From Planococcus wigleyi (GTDB taxonomy: Bacteria; Bacillota; Bacilli; Bacillales_A; Planococcaceae), in contig NZ_JACSPU010000005.1 in assembly GCF_014836985.1 (NCBI RefSeq), forward strand, positions 345,499 to 409,498: a DNA stretch of 64,000 nt. Reading direction: 5' to 3'. Shown piece by piece: positions 23,983 to 33,144 of the stretch (position 1 is the stretch's first letter; the number at the start of each line of letters is the position of its first letter). The notes beneath the pieces were generated by a model that was not told where the DNA came from, searched no databases, and was given only the letters and a program-made list of their open reading frames with translations. The position numbers and the translations under genes were made by a program.

Positions 23983-26010
23983 TTACGAGGCAGCGGCTGC
24001 CGTATTTTCTTTTTTGCTCTTCAGGAAATTGATGACGAAAATCCCTAATACAATAGCCAAGCCGATGATATCCGTCAAGGTTTCGGGGACAATCAGCATC
24101 AACGCTCCCGCCCCGAGAACGATGCGGAACAGCACATTGAGCTTTGTCTGGAAATAGCCTTCTGCAGCTGCACTTAAACCAATGATGCCGATTATAGCGG
24201 TGATGGTGATCATCACGATTTCCAGTATCGGCGGCAAGGCAAACTCGGTGGCGTTGACCGCAATGCCGGTCGTATCGATCATCAGCATGGCTGGGTTATA
24301 GACGAACAGGTACGGGATAATGAATCCCGCAATCGACAAACGCAGCGCGTTTAAACCGGTCCGCATCGGATCGCCTCCGGATATCCCCGCACCGGCAAAT
24401 GCGGCGAGTGCGACCGGTGGTGTAATGTTGGCAAAAATTCCGAAGTAGAATACGAACAAATGCGCAACCAGTACCGGAATGCCGAATTCAGCAAGTGCCG
24501 GCGCTGTCATGGTAGCCGTGATGATATAGGCCGGGATGGACGGCAAGCCCATTCCCAAAACAATAGAGGCAAGCATTGTCAGGAACAAGGTCCAGAACAA
24601 CGACCCTGCGCCAAAGCTTGTAATCGCTGACGTCATAACCGTACCAAAACTGGTCAGGCTGACGACACCGATGATGATGCCGACGACCGCACAGGCGATC
24701 ATGACAGACAAGGATTGCCGTGCGCCATTTTCCAGCGCTTCGAGTATATCCTTAAAGCCCATGCGCGTCGATTTTCTGAACGCAGCCACGATGACCGTCA
24801 GCACGATGGTATAGAATGCCGCATAGGCAATCGGCATTCCCGTATAAAGCATGAAGATCAAGCCCACAATCGGCAACAGCAAATGGCCTTTTTCTTTCAG
24901 CACTTCTTTGGTTCTTGGCAAATCCGCTTTCGGAATGCCTTTCAGGTTTTCTTTGCCGGCACGGAAATGCACCTGCATGATGACGCCCAGAAAGTACAGC
25001 ACTGCCGGCAGTAAAGCTGCAAGCGCAATCGTTCCGTAGGAGATGCCCGTGGTTTCAGCCATGATAAAGGCACTCGCCCCCATGATCGGCGGCAAAATTT
25101 GCCCGCCCACAGAGGCACTCGCTTCTACGGCGCCGGCAAAGTTTTTATTGTAGCCGATTTTTTTCATCAAGGGGATGGTGAACGCACCGGTTCCCACAAC
25201 GTTGGCAATCGCCGAACCGTTGATGCTGCCCATGAACCCACTGGAAATAACCGCGACTTTGGCAGGTCCGCCTTGCCTGCTGCCGGCTAAAGCCATAGCT
25301 AGGTCATTGAACAATTGGCCCATCCCCGATTTGGCGAGAAACGCACCAAACAGGATGAACAGGAAGATGAATTGCAGGGAAGCCGAAATGGCCGTCGAAT
25401 AAAGACCTTCCGTCTTCAAATAGAGTTGCCCAAAAATATCGCCAAGGTCGAATGGCCTCGTCATCAGCATGTTTGGCATCCAAACGAAATGGCTGATGAA
25501 TGGGTAGGCCAGGAACACCAACGCCAAAATCGGCAGGATGATGCCGGTTACGCGCCGTGCTGCTTCAAGGACCAGCACAACCGTCAGAACCGCAAAAATG
25601 ATATCCAACGTATTCGGGATTCCTCCGCGCGTGGTCATGATATCGTTGTATTCGTATATCAAATAACCCGCGGTCCCCAAACTGAAGATAAATAAAATCC
25701 AGTCATAGAAAGGGATTTTCGTGCGATCCTGCTTTTTGAAAGTTGGATAGACAAGGAAAATCAAGCCCATCCCGACAGCTACGTGGATCGACCGCGCCTG
25801 AAGGGCAGGCATCGGATTGAAGGTCACATAGAGATGATAAATCGAATAAGCGATGGCGATCGCTGCTATCAGAAAAACCAGCTTCCGATTTTTCAGTTTG
25901 CGGACTTTGGCATCTGTATCGTATTTCTCTAGCACTTCCTGGCTGAGGGTTTTGTCTTCTTCATGGGCAGAAACGCTTTCAACATCCAAATCCCGGTTGT
26001 CTTTTGTCAT
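23983..26010 (-). CDS. TRAP transporter fused permease (DctQ-DctM type)
   Basis: 675 residues, highly hydrophobic, about 16 membrane segments. The N-terminal part (about 45-190) replaces the small DctQ subunit and the rest is DctM-like (GSINGSAIANVVGTGAFTIP, GMGLPSIPAYII, LFVFYFGIFANITPPVALAA). Such fusions pair with TAXI-type binding proteins. The start ATG overlaps the DUF1850 stop by 4 bases, with GGGGG upstream. TAXI substrates are mostly unknown; glutamate and dicarboxylates are reported for some. Confidence 0.93.
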   Translation of the reverse strand: MTKDNRDLDVESVSAHEEDKTLSQEVLEKYDTDAKVRKLKNRKLVFLIAAIAIAYSIYHLYVTFNPMPALQARSIHVAVGMGLIFLVYPTFKKQDRTKIPFYDWILFIFSLGTAGYLIYEYNDIMTTRGGIPNTLDIIFAVLTVVLVLEAARRVTGIILPILALVFLAYPFISHFVWMPNMLMTRPFDLGDIFGQLYLKTEGLYSTAISASLQFIFLFILFGAFLAKSGMGQLFNDLAMALAGSRQGGPAKVAVISSGFMGSINGSAIANVVGTGAFTIPLMKKIGYNKNFAGAVEASASVGGQILPPIMGASAFIMAETTGISYGTIALAALLPAVLYFLGVIMQVHFRAGKENLKGIPKADLPRTKEVLKEKGHLLLPIVGLIFMLYTGMPIAYAAFYTIVLTVIVAAFRKSTRMGFKDILEALENGARQSLSVMIACAVVGIIIGVVSLTSFGTVMTSAITSFGAGSLFWTLFLTMLASIVLGMGLPSIPAYIITATMTAPALAEFGIPVLVAHLFVFYFGIFANITPPVALAAFAGAGISGGDPMRTGLNALRLSIAGFIIPYLFVYNPAMLMIDTTGIAVNATEFALPPILEIVMITITAIIGIIGLSAAAEGYFQTKLNVLFRIVLGAGALMLIVPETLTDIIGLAIVLGIFVINFLKSKKENTAAAAS

Positions 26011-26471
26011 AGTTTATTCCCCCTCATATAATCCCACAGATCAATAAATTCAATCGTGATCGTCACCATCTCGTAATCTTCCGTATAGTCATATAATGGA
26101 ATTTCCTTGTTGGCGGTTTTTATCGTTGTTTGTGCATTTTGTGAGACCGTCAAATTCATTTCTTTGAAGAGCCGTCCGATTTCCATATGGACATAGCCAT
26201 CTTTTGACGGGATGATTTTTCCATCTGAAGGGACACCTGCGCCGTAAGTTTTAAACTTCGTTTCTGCCAGCAACAGGCTGTCGCCGTCCCGCTCATAAAA
26301 CTCCAGCCACTGTTCTTTTTCCACTGAATGGATCCATTGCAAGGTAAAATCCGTTTCTTTCAAATAATAGCGTTCCCCGCCAAAGTTGAATTGTACGACA
26401 GGGATCCGCCACAACAGGAAAAAAAGGAGCATAATCACACATGCTCCTCCCGCCAATACTTTATTGTTCAT
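26007..26471 (-). CDS. DUF1850 protein of TAXI-TRAP locus
   Basis: 154 residues. One N-terminal membrane helix (about 7-22) is followed by a beta-rich extracytoplasmic domain with the family motif LQWIHSVEKEQWLEFYE and GAGVPSDG. DUF1850 proteins regularly sit between TAXI binding protein and TRAP permease genes, so an accessory transport role is likely. It overlaps both neighbours (11 bases upstream, 4 downstream), showing tight coupling. Confidence 0.88.
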   Translation of the reverse strand: MNNKVLAGGACVIMLLFFLLWRIPVVQFNFGGERYYLKETDFTLQWIHSVEKEQWLEFYERDGDSLLLAETKFKTYGAGVPSDGKIIPSKDGYVHMEIGRLFKEMNLTVSQNAQTTIKTANKEIPLYDYTEDYEMVTITIEFIDLWDYMRGNKL

Positions 26472-27447
26472 CGTAGTAACGCTGTGCCCCTGGATGCAAC
26501 GGTGCCACCAAGCCTTCCTGTGCAGCTTCCAATGTAATATCGGCGGCTGCCTGGTGAGAATTCTCGAGCGTGTCCAGATTTTCGAAGAAGGTTTTGGTCA
26601 ATTCGTAGACATCGTCTTCGCTCATATCCGAGTGGACCACCAATGCGTTCATGATTGCTGCAGTCGGAACAGGTTCTTCATTTCCGTAAGTATCTGCTGG
26701 AATCTCAAGTGCAATAAAGTAGGACTGGTCTTCCGCTACCCGCTCTACATCTTCAGGAGCGATGGAAACCATGCGGATGTCCAGTGTTTCAGAAAGCTCC
26801 AGCAGTGATGCATTCGGCAGGCCGCTTGTCAGGAAGGCCGCGTCGATCTGTCCGGCACGCAAGCCGTCAGCCGCTTCCGCATACCCCAGATAATCCACTT
26901 GAATGTCATCGTAGGTGATGCCGTAGCCTTCAAGCAGCGTACGCGCGTTCACTTCCACTCCCGAGTTCTGATCGCCCACTGCAATTCGCTTGCCGCGCAG
27001 GTCCTCGAAAGTTTCAATACCTGAATCCGCTGTGGTGACGATTTGCACATAGTTAGGATACAAAGCAGCGATTTGGCTGATTTTATCTGTCGGCTCTGTA
27101 AAGCCTTCAGTTCCTTCCACCGCTTGGCTGACCACGTCACTCATCGTGAATGCCATTTCGATTTTGTCTTCTTTGATCAAGTTGACGTTCTCCACAGAGG
27201 CCCCGGTTGTTTGGGTTCTCGAGTTGACGCCGTACTGTGAACTGTAGGTTTCAGCCAGCGTTGATCCAATGATGTTATAGGGCCCGGATGCTCCACCAGT
27301 AGCAATGGTGACAATATTCGCTTCCAATCCAGCAGTGTCCCCACCGCCTTCTTCCGGATTCGTCGTCGTATTGTCTTCTCCACAAGCTGCCAAGACCATG
27401 CTTCCGGCAATGACTAAAGAAAATGCACTTGCCTTCGTTTTCTTCAT
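26461..27447 (-). CDS. TAXI-family TRAP solute-binding lipoprotein
   Basis: 328 residues. Lipobox VLAAC near residue 22, then a periplasmic-binding fold of the TAXI type (VTIATGGASGPYNIIGSTLAE, TGASVENVNLI, GKRIAVGDQNSGVEVNARTLL). It captures the solute outside the membrane for the fused permease. AGGGGGT precedes ATG 27447. First gene of a three-gene operon. Ligand unknown. Confidence 0.93.
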   Translation of the reverse strand: MKKTKASAFSLVIAGSMVLAACGEDNTTTNPEEGGGDTAGLEANIVTIATGGASGPYNIIGSTLAETYSSQYGVNSRTQTTGASVENVNLIKEDKIEMAFTMSDVVSQAVEGTEGFTEPTDKISQIAALYPNYVQIVTTADSGIETFEDLRGKRIAVGDQNSGVEVNARTLLEGYGITYDDIQVDYLGYAEAADGLRAGQIDAAFLTSGLPNASLLELSETLDIRMVSIAPEDVERVAEDQSYFIALEIPADTYGNEEPVPTAAIMNALVVHSDMSEDDVYELTKTFFENLDTLENSHQAAADITLEAAQEGLVAPLHPGAQRYYDEQ

Positions 27448-27605
27448 CTCTCTACCCCCTTGTTTTTTTTAATTATACCGATATTCTGTATGGATTCATA
27501 GGAAGTATTCACTTTTTTCTGATTATACTAACTACTAAAAGACTGCAACTACGGATGCTCTTTTCAAAACTTTAAAGAAAGGGTTGTATTAGTGGATAAT
27601 TTTCA

Positions 27606-27634
27606 TTGACAGTTTCTTCAAACAGGCATAGAGT
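27606..27634 (+). promoter_or_regulatory. Predicted sigma-A promoter of trkH/ktrB-like gene
   Basis: Perfect TTGACA (27606-27611) with TAGAGT (27629-27634) 17 bases on, about 40 bases before the start codon. Confidence 0.6.
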
Positions 27635-27675
27635 AGGCTCATATTTCAGTTCTCTCGATGAAGGAAGGGTCTCGT

Positions 27676-29003
27676 ATGCGTTCCTGGAAAAAGAAGCGGA
27701 TCGCCGTTTCTCCCCCGGTGGTGATTTCCGGAAGCTTTTTGTTGTTGATCTTGGCAGGTACAATTTTGTTGAAGATGCCGTTCGCGACTACACGGCCAAT
27801 TTCCTGGACCGATGCTTTTTTCACTGCTACTTCGGCCACGACAGTGACTGGACTCAGCGTCTTTGATCCAGGCACGGTACTTACAGGATTTGGGGAGCTG
27901 GTCCTTCTTGTGATGATTCAATGCGGAGGCATCGGATTGATGACATTCGCGGTTGCCATCCTCATTCTGTTCCGTAAGAAAATTGGGCTCCAAAACCGGA
28001 TTTACGTCCAGGAATCACTGTCGCAAAGTACTATTGGCGGCATCGTCAAGCTTGTTAAACTGATTCTCACTTTTGCTTTATCTGTAGAAGCGGTTGCCAT
28101 CATACTGCTGACCCTCTACTGGATACCGGAATTCGGCTTTAAAGATGCACTCCATTACAGTGTCTTCCATGTCATTTCCGCGTTCAATAACGCCGGGTTC
28201 TCCTTGTTTCCTGATAACTTGATGAGTTTTGCCGGAGATCCGCTTGTGAACCTATTAATCTCTGCGTTATTTATCGTAGGGGGCATCGGGTTCACCGTTG
28301 TCATCGATGTCTATCAAAAAAAGCAGTTCGCCAATGGGCATTGCATACCAAACTGATGGTCAGCGGCACTTTAATTTTAAATGCGATTGGCATGATCGTC
28401 ATTTTCGCTTTGGAATATGGCAACCCGGGCACTCTCGGGCATATGTCCTTGCCGGATAAGTTATGGGCTTCCTATTTCAGTGCAGTAACTCCGCGTACTG
28501 CAGGATTCAATACGCTGAACTACGGAAATTTTGAAGATCCAACTCTGCTGTTCACCATGCTGTTGATGTTCATCGGCGGCGGCAGCGCTTCGACGGCTTC
28601 CGGCATCAAGTTGACCACATTTGTCGTTGTCATCCTGGCAGCTGTTGCGTTTTTGCGTTCACAACGCGAACCTGAGATTTTTGGAAGATCCATCCGGCTG
28701 GAAGCGATATTGCGTTCACTCGCCATCACCACAATCAGTGTATTGCTGGTAATCTTCTTCCTGTTTTTATTGGCTGTGACGGAGAAAATTCCGTTCCTGC
28801 CTTTGGCATTTGAAGTGGTTTCCGCTTTTGGAACGGTCGGCTTGTCGATGGGCATTACCGGTGATTTAAGTCCTCTTGGCGAAATCCTGTTGAGCCTGGT
28901 GATGTTCACCGGCCGTGTCGGGCCGTTGACTTTGTTCTTTATCTTAATGAAACCGCGCAATGAACATTACCGATATCCTTACGATTCGGTATATACCGGT
29001 TGA
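27676..29003 (+). pseudogene. ktrB: TrkH/KtrB-family K+ transporter subunit split by a -1 frameshift
   Basis: Two overlapping frames together encode one KtrB-like protein of about 442 residues. The first (27676-28356) ends GHCIPN at a TGA; the second (open through 28323-29003) carries on ALHTKLMVSG. Four pore loops are present: ATTVTGLS and FNNAGFSLF in the first part, TPRTAGFNT and FGTVGLSMG in the second. A -1 shift on A-AAA-AAG at 28317-28323 reads straight from one part into the other. This may be a true frameshift mutation, an A-run counting error, or recoding. No KtrA/KtrC RCK subunit is nearby. ATG 27676 has GAAGGAAGGG 6 bases upstream. Confidence 0.85.
28317..28323 (+). other. A-AAA-AAG slippery heptamer at the frame break
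   Basis: The zero-frame codons are CAA AAA AAG, the same register as the well-known dnaX heptamer in E. coli. Slipping back one base makes the next codon GCA and enters the frame of the C-terminal half. I see no strong stimulatory hairpin downstream and no Shine-Dalgarno at the usual 10-14 bases upstream. Confidence 0.6.
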
Positions 29004-29007
29004 AAAT

Positions 29008-29050
29008 AAAAAAGTGCAGCATCCCAAAAATCTGGATGCTGCACTTTTTT
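29008..29050. terminator. Bidirectional terminator
   Basis: AAAAAGTGCAGCATCC pairs with GGATGCTGCACTTTTT around a 9-base loop, with T-runs on either strand. Serves the potassium transporter gene and the convergent flavin oxidoreductase. Confidence 0.92.
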
Positions 29051-29064
29051 CGATTTCGTTTTGA

Positions 29065-30189
29065 TTAATTATCTGCTACTTTGACCATGCCGTACGATGT
29101 GATGAGATGCCACATATTTTGTGGAATATCCAAAGTGCCGACCATTTTTTGTGTGATGACCGGATGGATTTCCTGCTCTTTGCCTTGCTTCACTTTCTCG
29201 GTCCATTCCGGATCGATCAGTGCTTGGCGGCCGATCACGACGATATCCGCCCCTTCTTCCAATGCCGTCAATGCATCTTCAGGTGTTTTCACACTTCCGA
29301 CTGCGACAAAAGCAATGCGGCCATTGATGTGGTTCGCGAGGATACGGACAATGCTGTCGCCTTGTTCAGCGCCTCTTGGTTTTTTCTTGAATTCCATCAG
29401 CGATACATGAAGATAATGGATGCCGCCTTGAATCAATTCTTCCACCAAAATTTTTGTTTCTTCTATAGTATAGCCAACTGTCGTTTCATTGTTTTCTTCC
29501 GGAGACAATCGGTAACCGACGATAAACTGTTCATCTGCATATTCAGCGACAATGTCTTTGACTTTTTTCAATACAGCCAACGGGAACTTCATGCGGTTTT
29601 CCAAACTGCCTCCCCATTGATCCTGGCGCAGGTTTGTAGCCGTAGAAATGAATTGCTGAAGCAAGTAAGTATTGGCACCATGGATTTCTACGCCGTCAAA
29701 GCCCGCTTCAATCGCTCTTCTAGTCGTTTCACCAAAATCAACGATGATCGCTTCGATTTCCGCTTCTGTCAATTCACGTGGTGCCGGCTTGCCTGATGCA
29801 TTCGGCACTGAACTTGGCGCAACCGTTTCATTCGTCTTGATCAGCTCAGCCTGCCCTTGTCGTCCGCCATGCTGAATTTGCAGAATCGCTTTGCTGCCTT
29901 TTGATTTCATTTCTTTAGCCATTTGAGTCAAACGCGGAATCGCATTGTCGTCAAAACCGATAAACTGGTTCGGGAACGCGATGCCGTTTTCTGAAACGGC
30001 GATGCACGCAGATATGTACAGGCTTCCAAGTCCAGCGCGGCGGTTGTAATAGGTTAGTTCCTGATCCGAGACGGTGCCGTCTTCATTTCCGGAATACGTC
30101 GTCATCGGTGCTACACCTAAGCGGTCGTTTAGGACGACGCCGTTCGGCAATGTAATTTCTTTAAATAATTCTGTATATAGTGGATTCAT
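29065..30189 (-). CDS. NADH-dependent flavin oxidoreductase (Old Yellow Enzyme family)
   Basis: 374 residues, FMN-binding TIM barrel. Landmarks: LGVAPMTTYSG at the start, ILQIQHGGRQG, FDGVEIHGANTYLLQQF with the conserved His-x-x-Asn ligand pair, RLSPEE and the phosphate-binding VAVGSVKTPEDALTAL and VVIGRQALIDP. It resembles Bacillus subtilis YqiG. The start is ATG 30189 (AGAGGAAG upstream), not the upstream in-frame codon at 30210. Divergent from the NADP oxidoreductase. Substrates of such enzymes are activated alkenes; the natural one is unknown. Confidence 0.92.
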   Translation of the reverse strand: MNPLYTELFKEITLPNGVVLNDRLGVAPMTTYSGNEDGTVSDQELTYYNRRAGLGSLYISACIAVSENGIAFPNQFIGFDDNAIPRLTQMAKEMKSKGSKAILQIQHGGRQGQAELIKTNETVAPSSVPNASGKPAPRELTEAEIEAIIVDFGETTRRAIEAGFDGVEIHGANTYLLQQFISTATNLRQDQWGGSLENRMKFPLAVLKKVKDIVAEYADEQFIVGYRLSPEENNETTVGYTIEETKILVEELIQGGIHYLHVSLMEFKKKPRGAEQGDSIVRILANHINGRIAFVAVGSVKTPEDALTALEEGADIVVIGRQALIDPEWTEKVKQGKEQEIHPVITQKMVGTLDIPQNMWHLITSYGMVKVADN

Positions 30190-30371
30190 GAAACTTCCTC
30201 TTTTCTGCATATAGGTTCTCTTCCGAAAGGCTTCGGTATTTCAAAATAGCATACGGATTTTCAGGAATCAAGAATACACGCTCGCCCCCTTTTTCTGGTA
30301 CATTATTTTTGACCAGCCCCAGTTCGAATGTTACGCTTTTCAACGAATTCGTAAATTAGGAGGAATTTTCC

Positions 30372-31400
30372 ATGACAGCACAAACTCATAAAGAAATTCA
30401 TTTGGTGAATCGCCCTGAAGGCATGCCGACCAACGATGATTTTAAATTTGTCGAAAAAAACGTTCCGGCACCGGGCGAAAACGAAGTCCTCTTGAAAACA
30501 CTTTACTTATCAGTAGACCCTTATATGCGCGGCCGGATGCGAGACGTAAAATCGTATATCGCACCATTCGAATTAAATAAAGTATTGGTCGGCGGCGTTC
30601 TTGCCGAAGTGGTCGAGTCCAATTCGGATTTATTTAAAAAAGGCGACATCGTCAACAGTAACCTTAGCTGGGCTGAATACAATGTAGCAGCTCCAGAGAA
30701 ATTGCAAAAAGTCGATCCATCTCAAGCACCGATTACGGCACGCCTCAGCGTTCTTGGATTGACCGGCCTTACAGCTTACTTCGGCTTGCTGGACATCGGC
30801 AAACCACAGGCTGGCGAAACGGTTGTCGTTTCAGGCGCGGCCGGTGCAGTCGGTTCGATTGTCGGACAAATCGCTAAAATCAAAGGCGCACGTGCAGTAG
30901 GCATCGCGGGATCTGATGACAAAGTCGATTACTTGGTCAATGAGCTCGGCTTTGACGCAGCCGTCAACTACAAGAAAGACAGCTTCGAAGAAGACTTGAT
31001 CAACGCGCTTCCGGATGGCGTCGATGTTTACTTCGATAACGTCGGCGGCGACGTATCTGACGCGGTCATCAATCAGCTGAACAGAAATGCACGCGTTTCA
31101 CTATGCGGTTCAATTTCGTCTTACAACTCGCCAGGCGAAGACGTCGGTCCGCGTATGCAATGGAAATTCATCAAGACCAGCTCCATGATGAAAGGCTTCA
31201 CGCTCGGCGATTACGCGAAAGAGTTGCCGACAGGCGCCGCGGCACTTGCCGAATGGCTGCAGGAAGGCAAATTGAAATACGACGAAACGATTGTCGAAGG
31301 CTTTGAAAACACACCGGAAGCATTTTTTGGACTCTTCAAAGGCACCAACCTCGGCAAGCAATTGGTAAAAGTCGCTGACCCTGATTTTGCAAAGCTATAA
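30372..31400 (+). CDS. NADP-dependent MDR-type oxidoreductase (YfmJ/CurA-like)
   Basis: 342 residues, zinc-free medium-chain reductase. The N-terminal domain has YLSVDPYMRGRM, typical of leukotriene B4 dehydrogenase/YfmJ/CurA relatives; the NADP site is VVSGAAGAVGSIVGQIAK; then FDNVGG and RNARVSLCGSIS. It probably reduces enones or aldehydes. AGGAGG lies 8 bases before ATG 30372. Single gene ending in a terminator. Confidence 0.93.
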   Translation: MTAQTHKEIHLVNRPEGMPTNDDFKFVEKNVPAPGENEVLLKTLYLSVDPYMRGRMRDVKSYIAPFELNKVLVGGVLAEVVESNSDLFKKGDIVNSNLSWAEYNVAAPEKLQKVDPSQAPITARLSVLGLTGLTAYFGLLDIGKPQAGETVVVSGAAGAVGSIVGQIAKIKGARAVGIAGSDDKVDYLVNELGFDAAVNYKKDSFEEDLINALPDGVDVYFDNVGGDVSDAVINQLNRNARVSLCGSISSYNSPGEDVGPRMQWKFIKTSSMMKGFTLGDYAKELPTGAAALAEWLQEGKLKYDETIVEGFENTPEAFFGLFKGTNLGKQLVKVADPDFAKL

Positions 31401-31409
31401 AACTGTGGA

Positions 31410-31435
31410 AAGCCGCCTTTTCGGGCGGTTTTTTT
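31410..31435 (+). terminator. Terminator after MDR oxidoreductase
   Basis: AGCCGCC pairs with GGGCGGTT around TTTTC, followed by seven T. Confidence 0.85.
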
Positions 31436-31447
31436 CCATTTAATTGG

Positions 31448-31542
31448 CGATACTATCCGCATGGAGTGAAATACTTTCCAAAACGGCGCAAATACTTTCC
31501 ATTTCGAATGAAATACTTTCCAAACTCACATAAATACTTTCC
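31448..31542. repeat. Five-copy 21-bp-period direct repeat
   Basis: AAATACTTTCC occurs exactly at 31469, 31490, 31511 and 31532, each 21 bases apart, and a weaker copy (CGATACTATCC) lies 21 bases earlier at 31448. The 10-base stretches between copies differ. The array sits between two terminators in an intergenic region and does not look coding. The constant phase (two helical turns) points to protein binding or an RNA repeat. The remaining bases to 31841 show nothing I recognise beyond one hairpin. Confidence 0.85.
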
Positions 31543-31551
31543 GAACACGAA

Positions 31552-31586
31552 AAAGCCGCGTCAGCTCACTCGCTGACGCGGTTTTT
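31552..31586 (+). terminator. Terminator-like hairpin after the 21-bp array
   Basis: CCGCGTCAGC pairs with GCTGACGCGG around TCACTC, followed by five T. No gene lies between it and the previous terminator, which suggests the array itself may be transcribed. Confidence 0.75.
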
Positions 31587-31841
31587 CTGTTTATGCGGAT
31601 ACACATTTTCCAGGACAACTATTTTCCACTCCCCAACGAGCAGATTTCCTTATAATTCCTTGAGGAACCGGAAAACTGAACGCGGAAGAAAGAAAATCAC
31701 ATCCAAGATACTAGTGAAAAAGTCTATTACATCAAAAATCCACCAGCGATCTTTTTTCTCCTTGCTTCTCGTTTTGATTGCCATCCATCATCCCCGCCTC
31801 TTCTGCTTTTTAATGTATACGCAGAAGCAGCAGAAATGGTT

Positions 31842-32849
31842 TCATTTTCCATTGAGATTAAATGCACCTGCCAATAAATGCAGCGTGTCCATGCGGTTAT
31901 CCGCTCCGAAAATGTTCGGAATGATGGTGATTTCGTCTGTCTTATAGCGTTCTGCAATGGATTCGACCTGGGCTTTTACTTGTTCCGGTGTGCCGATCAG
32001 CATACGCTGCCGGTTGCGTGCCACTTTTTTCTGTTCACTGGCGTTGAAGCCGCGCTTTTTCGCCGTCTCAACGGACGGGTAATAAGGAGGCGGTGAATCG
32101 GATTCAACAAACAACAGCCATAGATCAAAAGCCGTCGCCAGCTCCTCGGCTTTTTCCAGCGTTTCAGCAACGACTGCAAAAACAGCGATGATTACTCTCG
32201 GTTCCTGAAGAAAGGGCGATGGCTGGAATTCTTCACGGTATGTGTCCACTACCTCCACGCCTTGCTGCGATGGCTTAGCGAAATGGGCATACGCATAGCC
32301 CATTCCTTGTTCAGCAGCAAGACGGGCGCTGCCCTGCCCGGTTCCAAGCAGCCACAATTCAGGCGCTGTCTCCACAATCGGCATGGCCTTCAACGATCGA
32401 AAGCGGTGCTCGCTGTTAATGTCATCACTAAAGTATTTCTGCAAATCCGTCAATTGCTGATCATAAGGCAGCCGTTTCGTTTTGCTTTCATTTAAAGCTT
32501 CATTGACAATCCGGTAGCTGCGGGAGCGGCCGATGCCAAGATCGATGCGGCCCGGATGCAGTGCTTCAAGCATCCGGAAATTCTCCGCAACTTTATAAGC
32601 GCTGTAATGCGGCAGCATAACGCCTCCCGAACCGATTCGGATGGTCTCAGTGGACGTCGCCAAATGCATCATCAGCATTTCAGGCGTACTGCCGGCAACC
32701 GACTCCACCTGGTGATGTTCAGCCACCCAAAAGCGCTTATAGCCGAGACGTTCGGCCAGTTGAACGAGTTCCGTTGTCTGCTTCAGGGCAGCCGCTGCCG
32801 TGCCGCCTTCGTCAATCGGCGAATAATCGAGGATATTCAATGAAATCAT
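31842..32849 (-). CDS. LLM-class (luciferase-like) flavin oxidoreductase
   Basis: 335 residues. Typical class landmarks: LGYKRFWVAEHHQVESVAG, RIGSGGVMLPHYSAYKVAENF, GRIDLGIGRS and LLGTGQGSARLAAEQGMGYAYAHFA. These are FMN-dependent monooxygenases or reductases of the bacterial luciferase fold, YceB-like group; substrate unknown. GGGAGAT precedes ATG 32849. No terminator was found after it. Confidence 0.93.
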   Translation of the reverse strand: MISLNILDYSPIDEGGTAAAALKQTTELVQLAERLGYKRFWVAEHHQVESVAGSTPEMLMMHLATSTETIRIGSGGVMLPHYSAYKVAENFRMLEALHPGRIDLGIGRSRSYRIVNEALNESKTKRLPYDQQLTDLQKYFSDDINSEHRFRSLKAMPIVETAPELWLLGTGQGSARLAAEQGMGYAYAHFAKPSQQGVEVVDTYREEFQPSPFLQEPRVIIAVFAVVAETLEKAEELATAFDLWLLFVESDSPPPYYPSVETAKKRGFNASEQKKVARNRQRMLIGTPEQVKAQVESIAERYKTDEITIIPNIFGADNRMDTLHLLAGAFNLNGK

Positions 32850-33144
32850 CTGTCTATCTCCCTTCGCAAGTCCTTAAATCTTAGCATGTCATTCCGAATC
32901 CTCTCCACTATCACGCCCTGCAATAGAACGTGAATCCATTTTGTGACATACTTCATAAAATAGCCGCTTGTTTCGAACCGCTTCAGTTCCTCTTTTTCAG
33001 GCATTCGATTAAACTGTAGATAGAAAAACAAAGAAAACGTTTACACCATTTCCATTCCATCAATGACTTTTAAGCTGCCCTTGCCTGCGATCAACATACC
33101 CATCCATGTGAACTTACTCAATTATGAAAGGCAGGAGCTTCCTC

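Noticed and set aside
27639..27993. Two minus-strand frames of 78 and 115 residues
   Set aside because: Antisense to the trkH/ktrB first half, which has promoter, Shine-Dalgarno and family motifs.
31448..31542. Possible CRISPR array
   Set aside because: Repeat core is only 11 bases and the intervals 10 bases, far below CRISPR sizes, and no cas gene is present.
32846..33031. 61-residue minus-strand frame before the LLM oxidoreductase
   Set aside because: No Shine-Dalgarno and no recognisable pattern; overlaps the ribosome site of the next gene.
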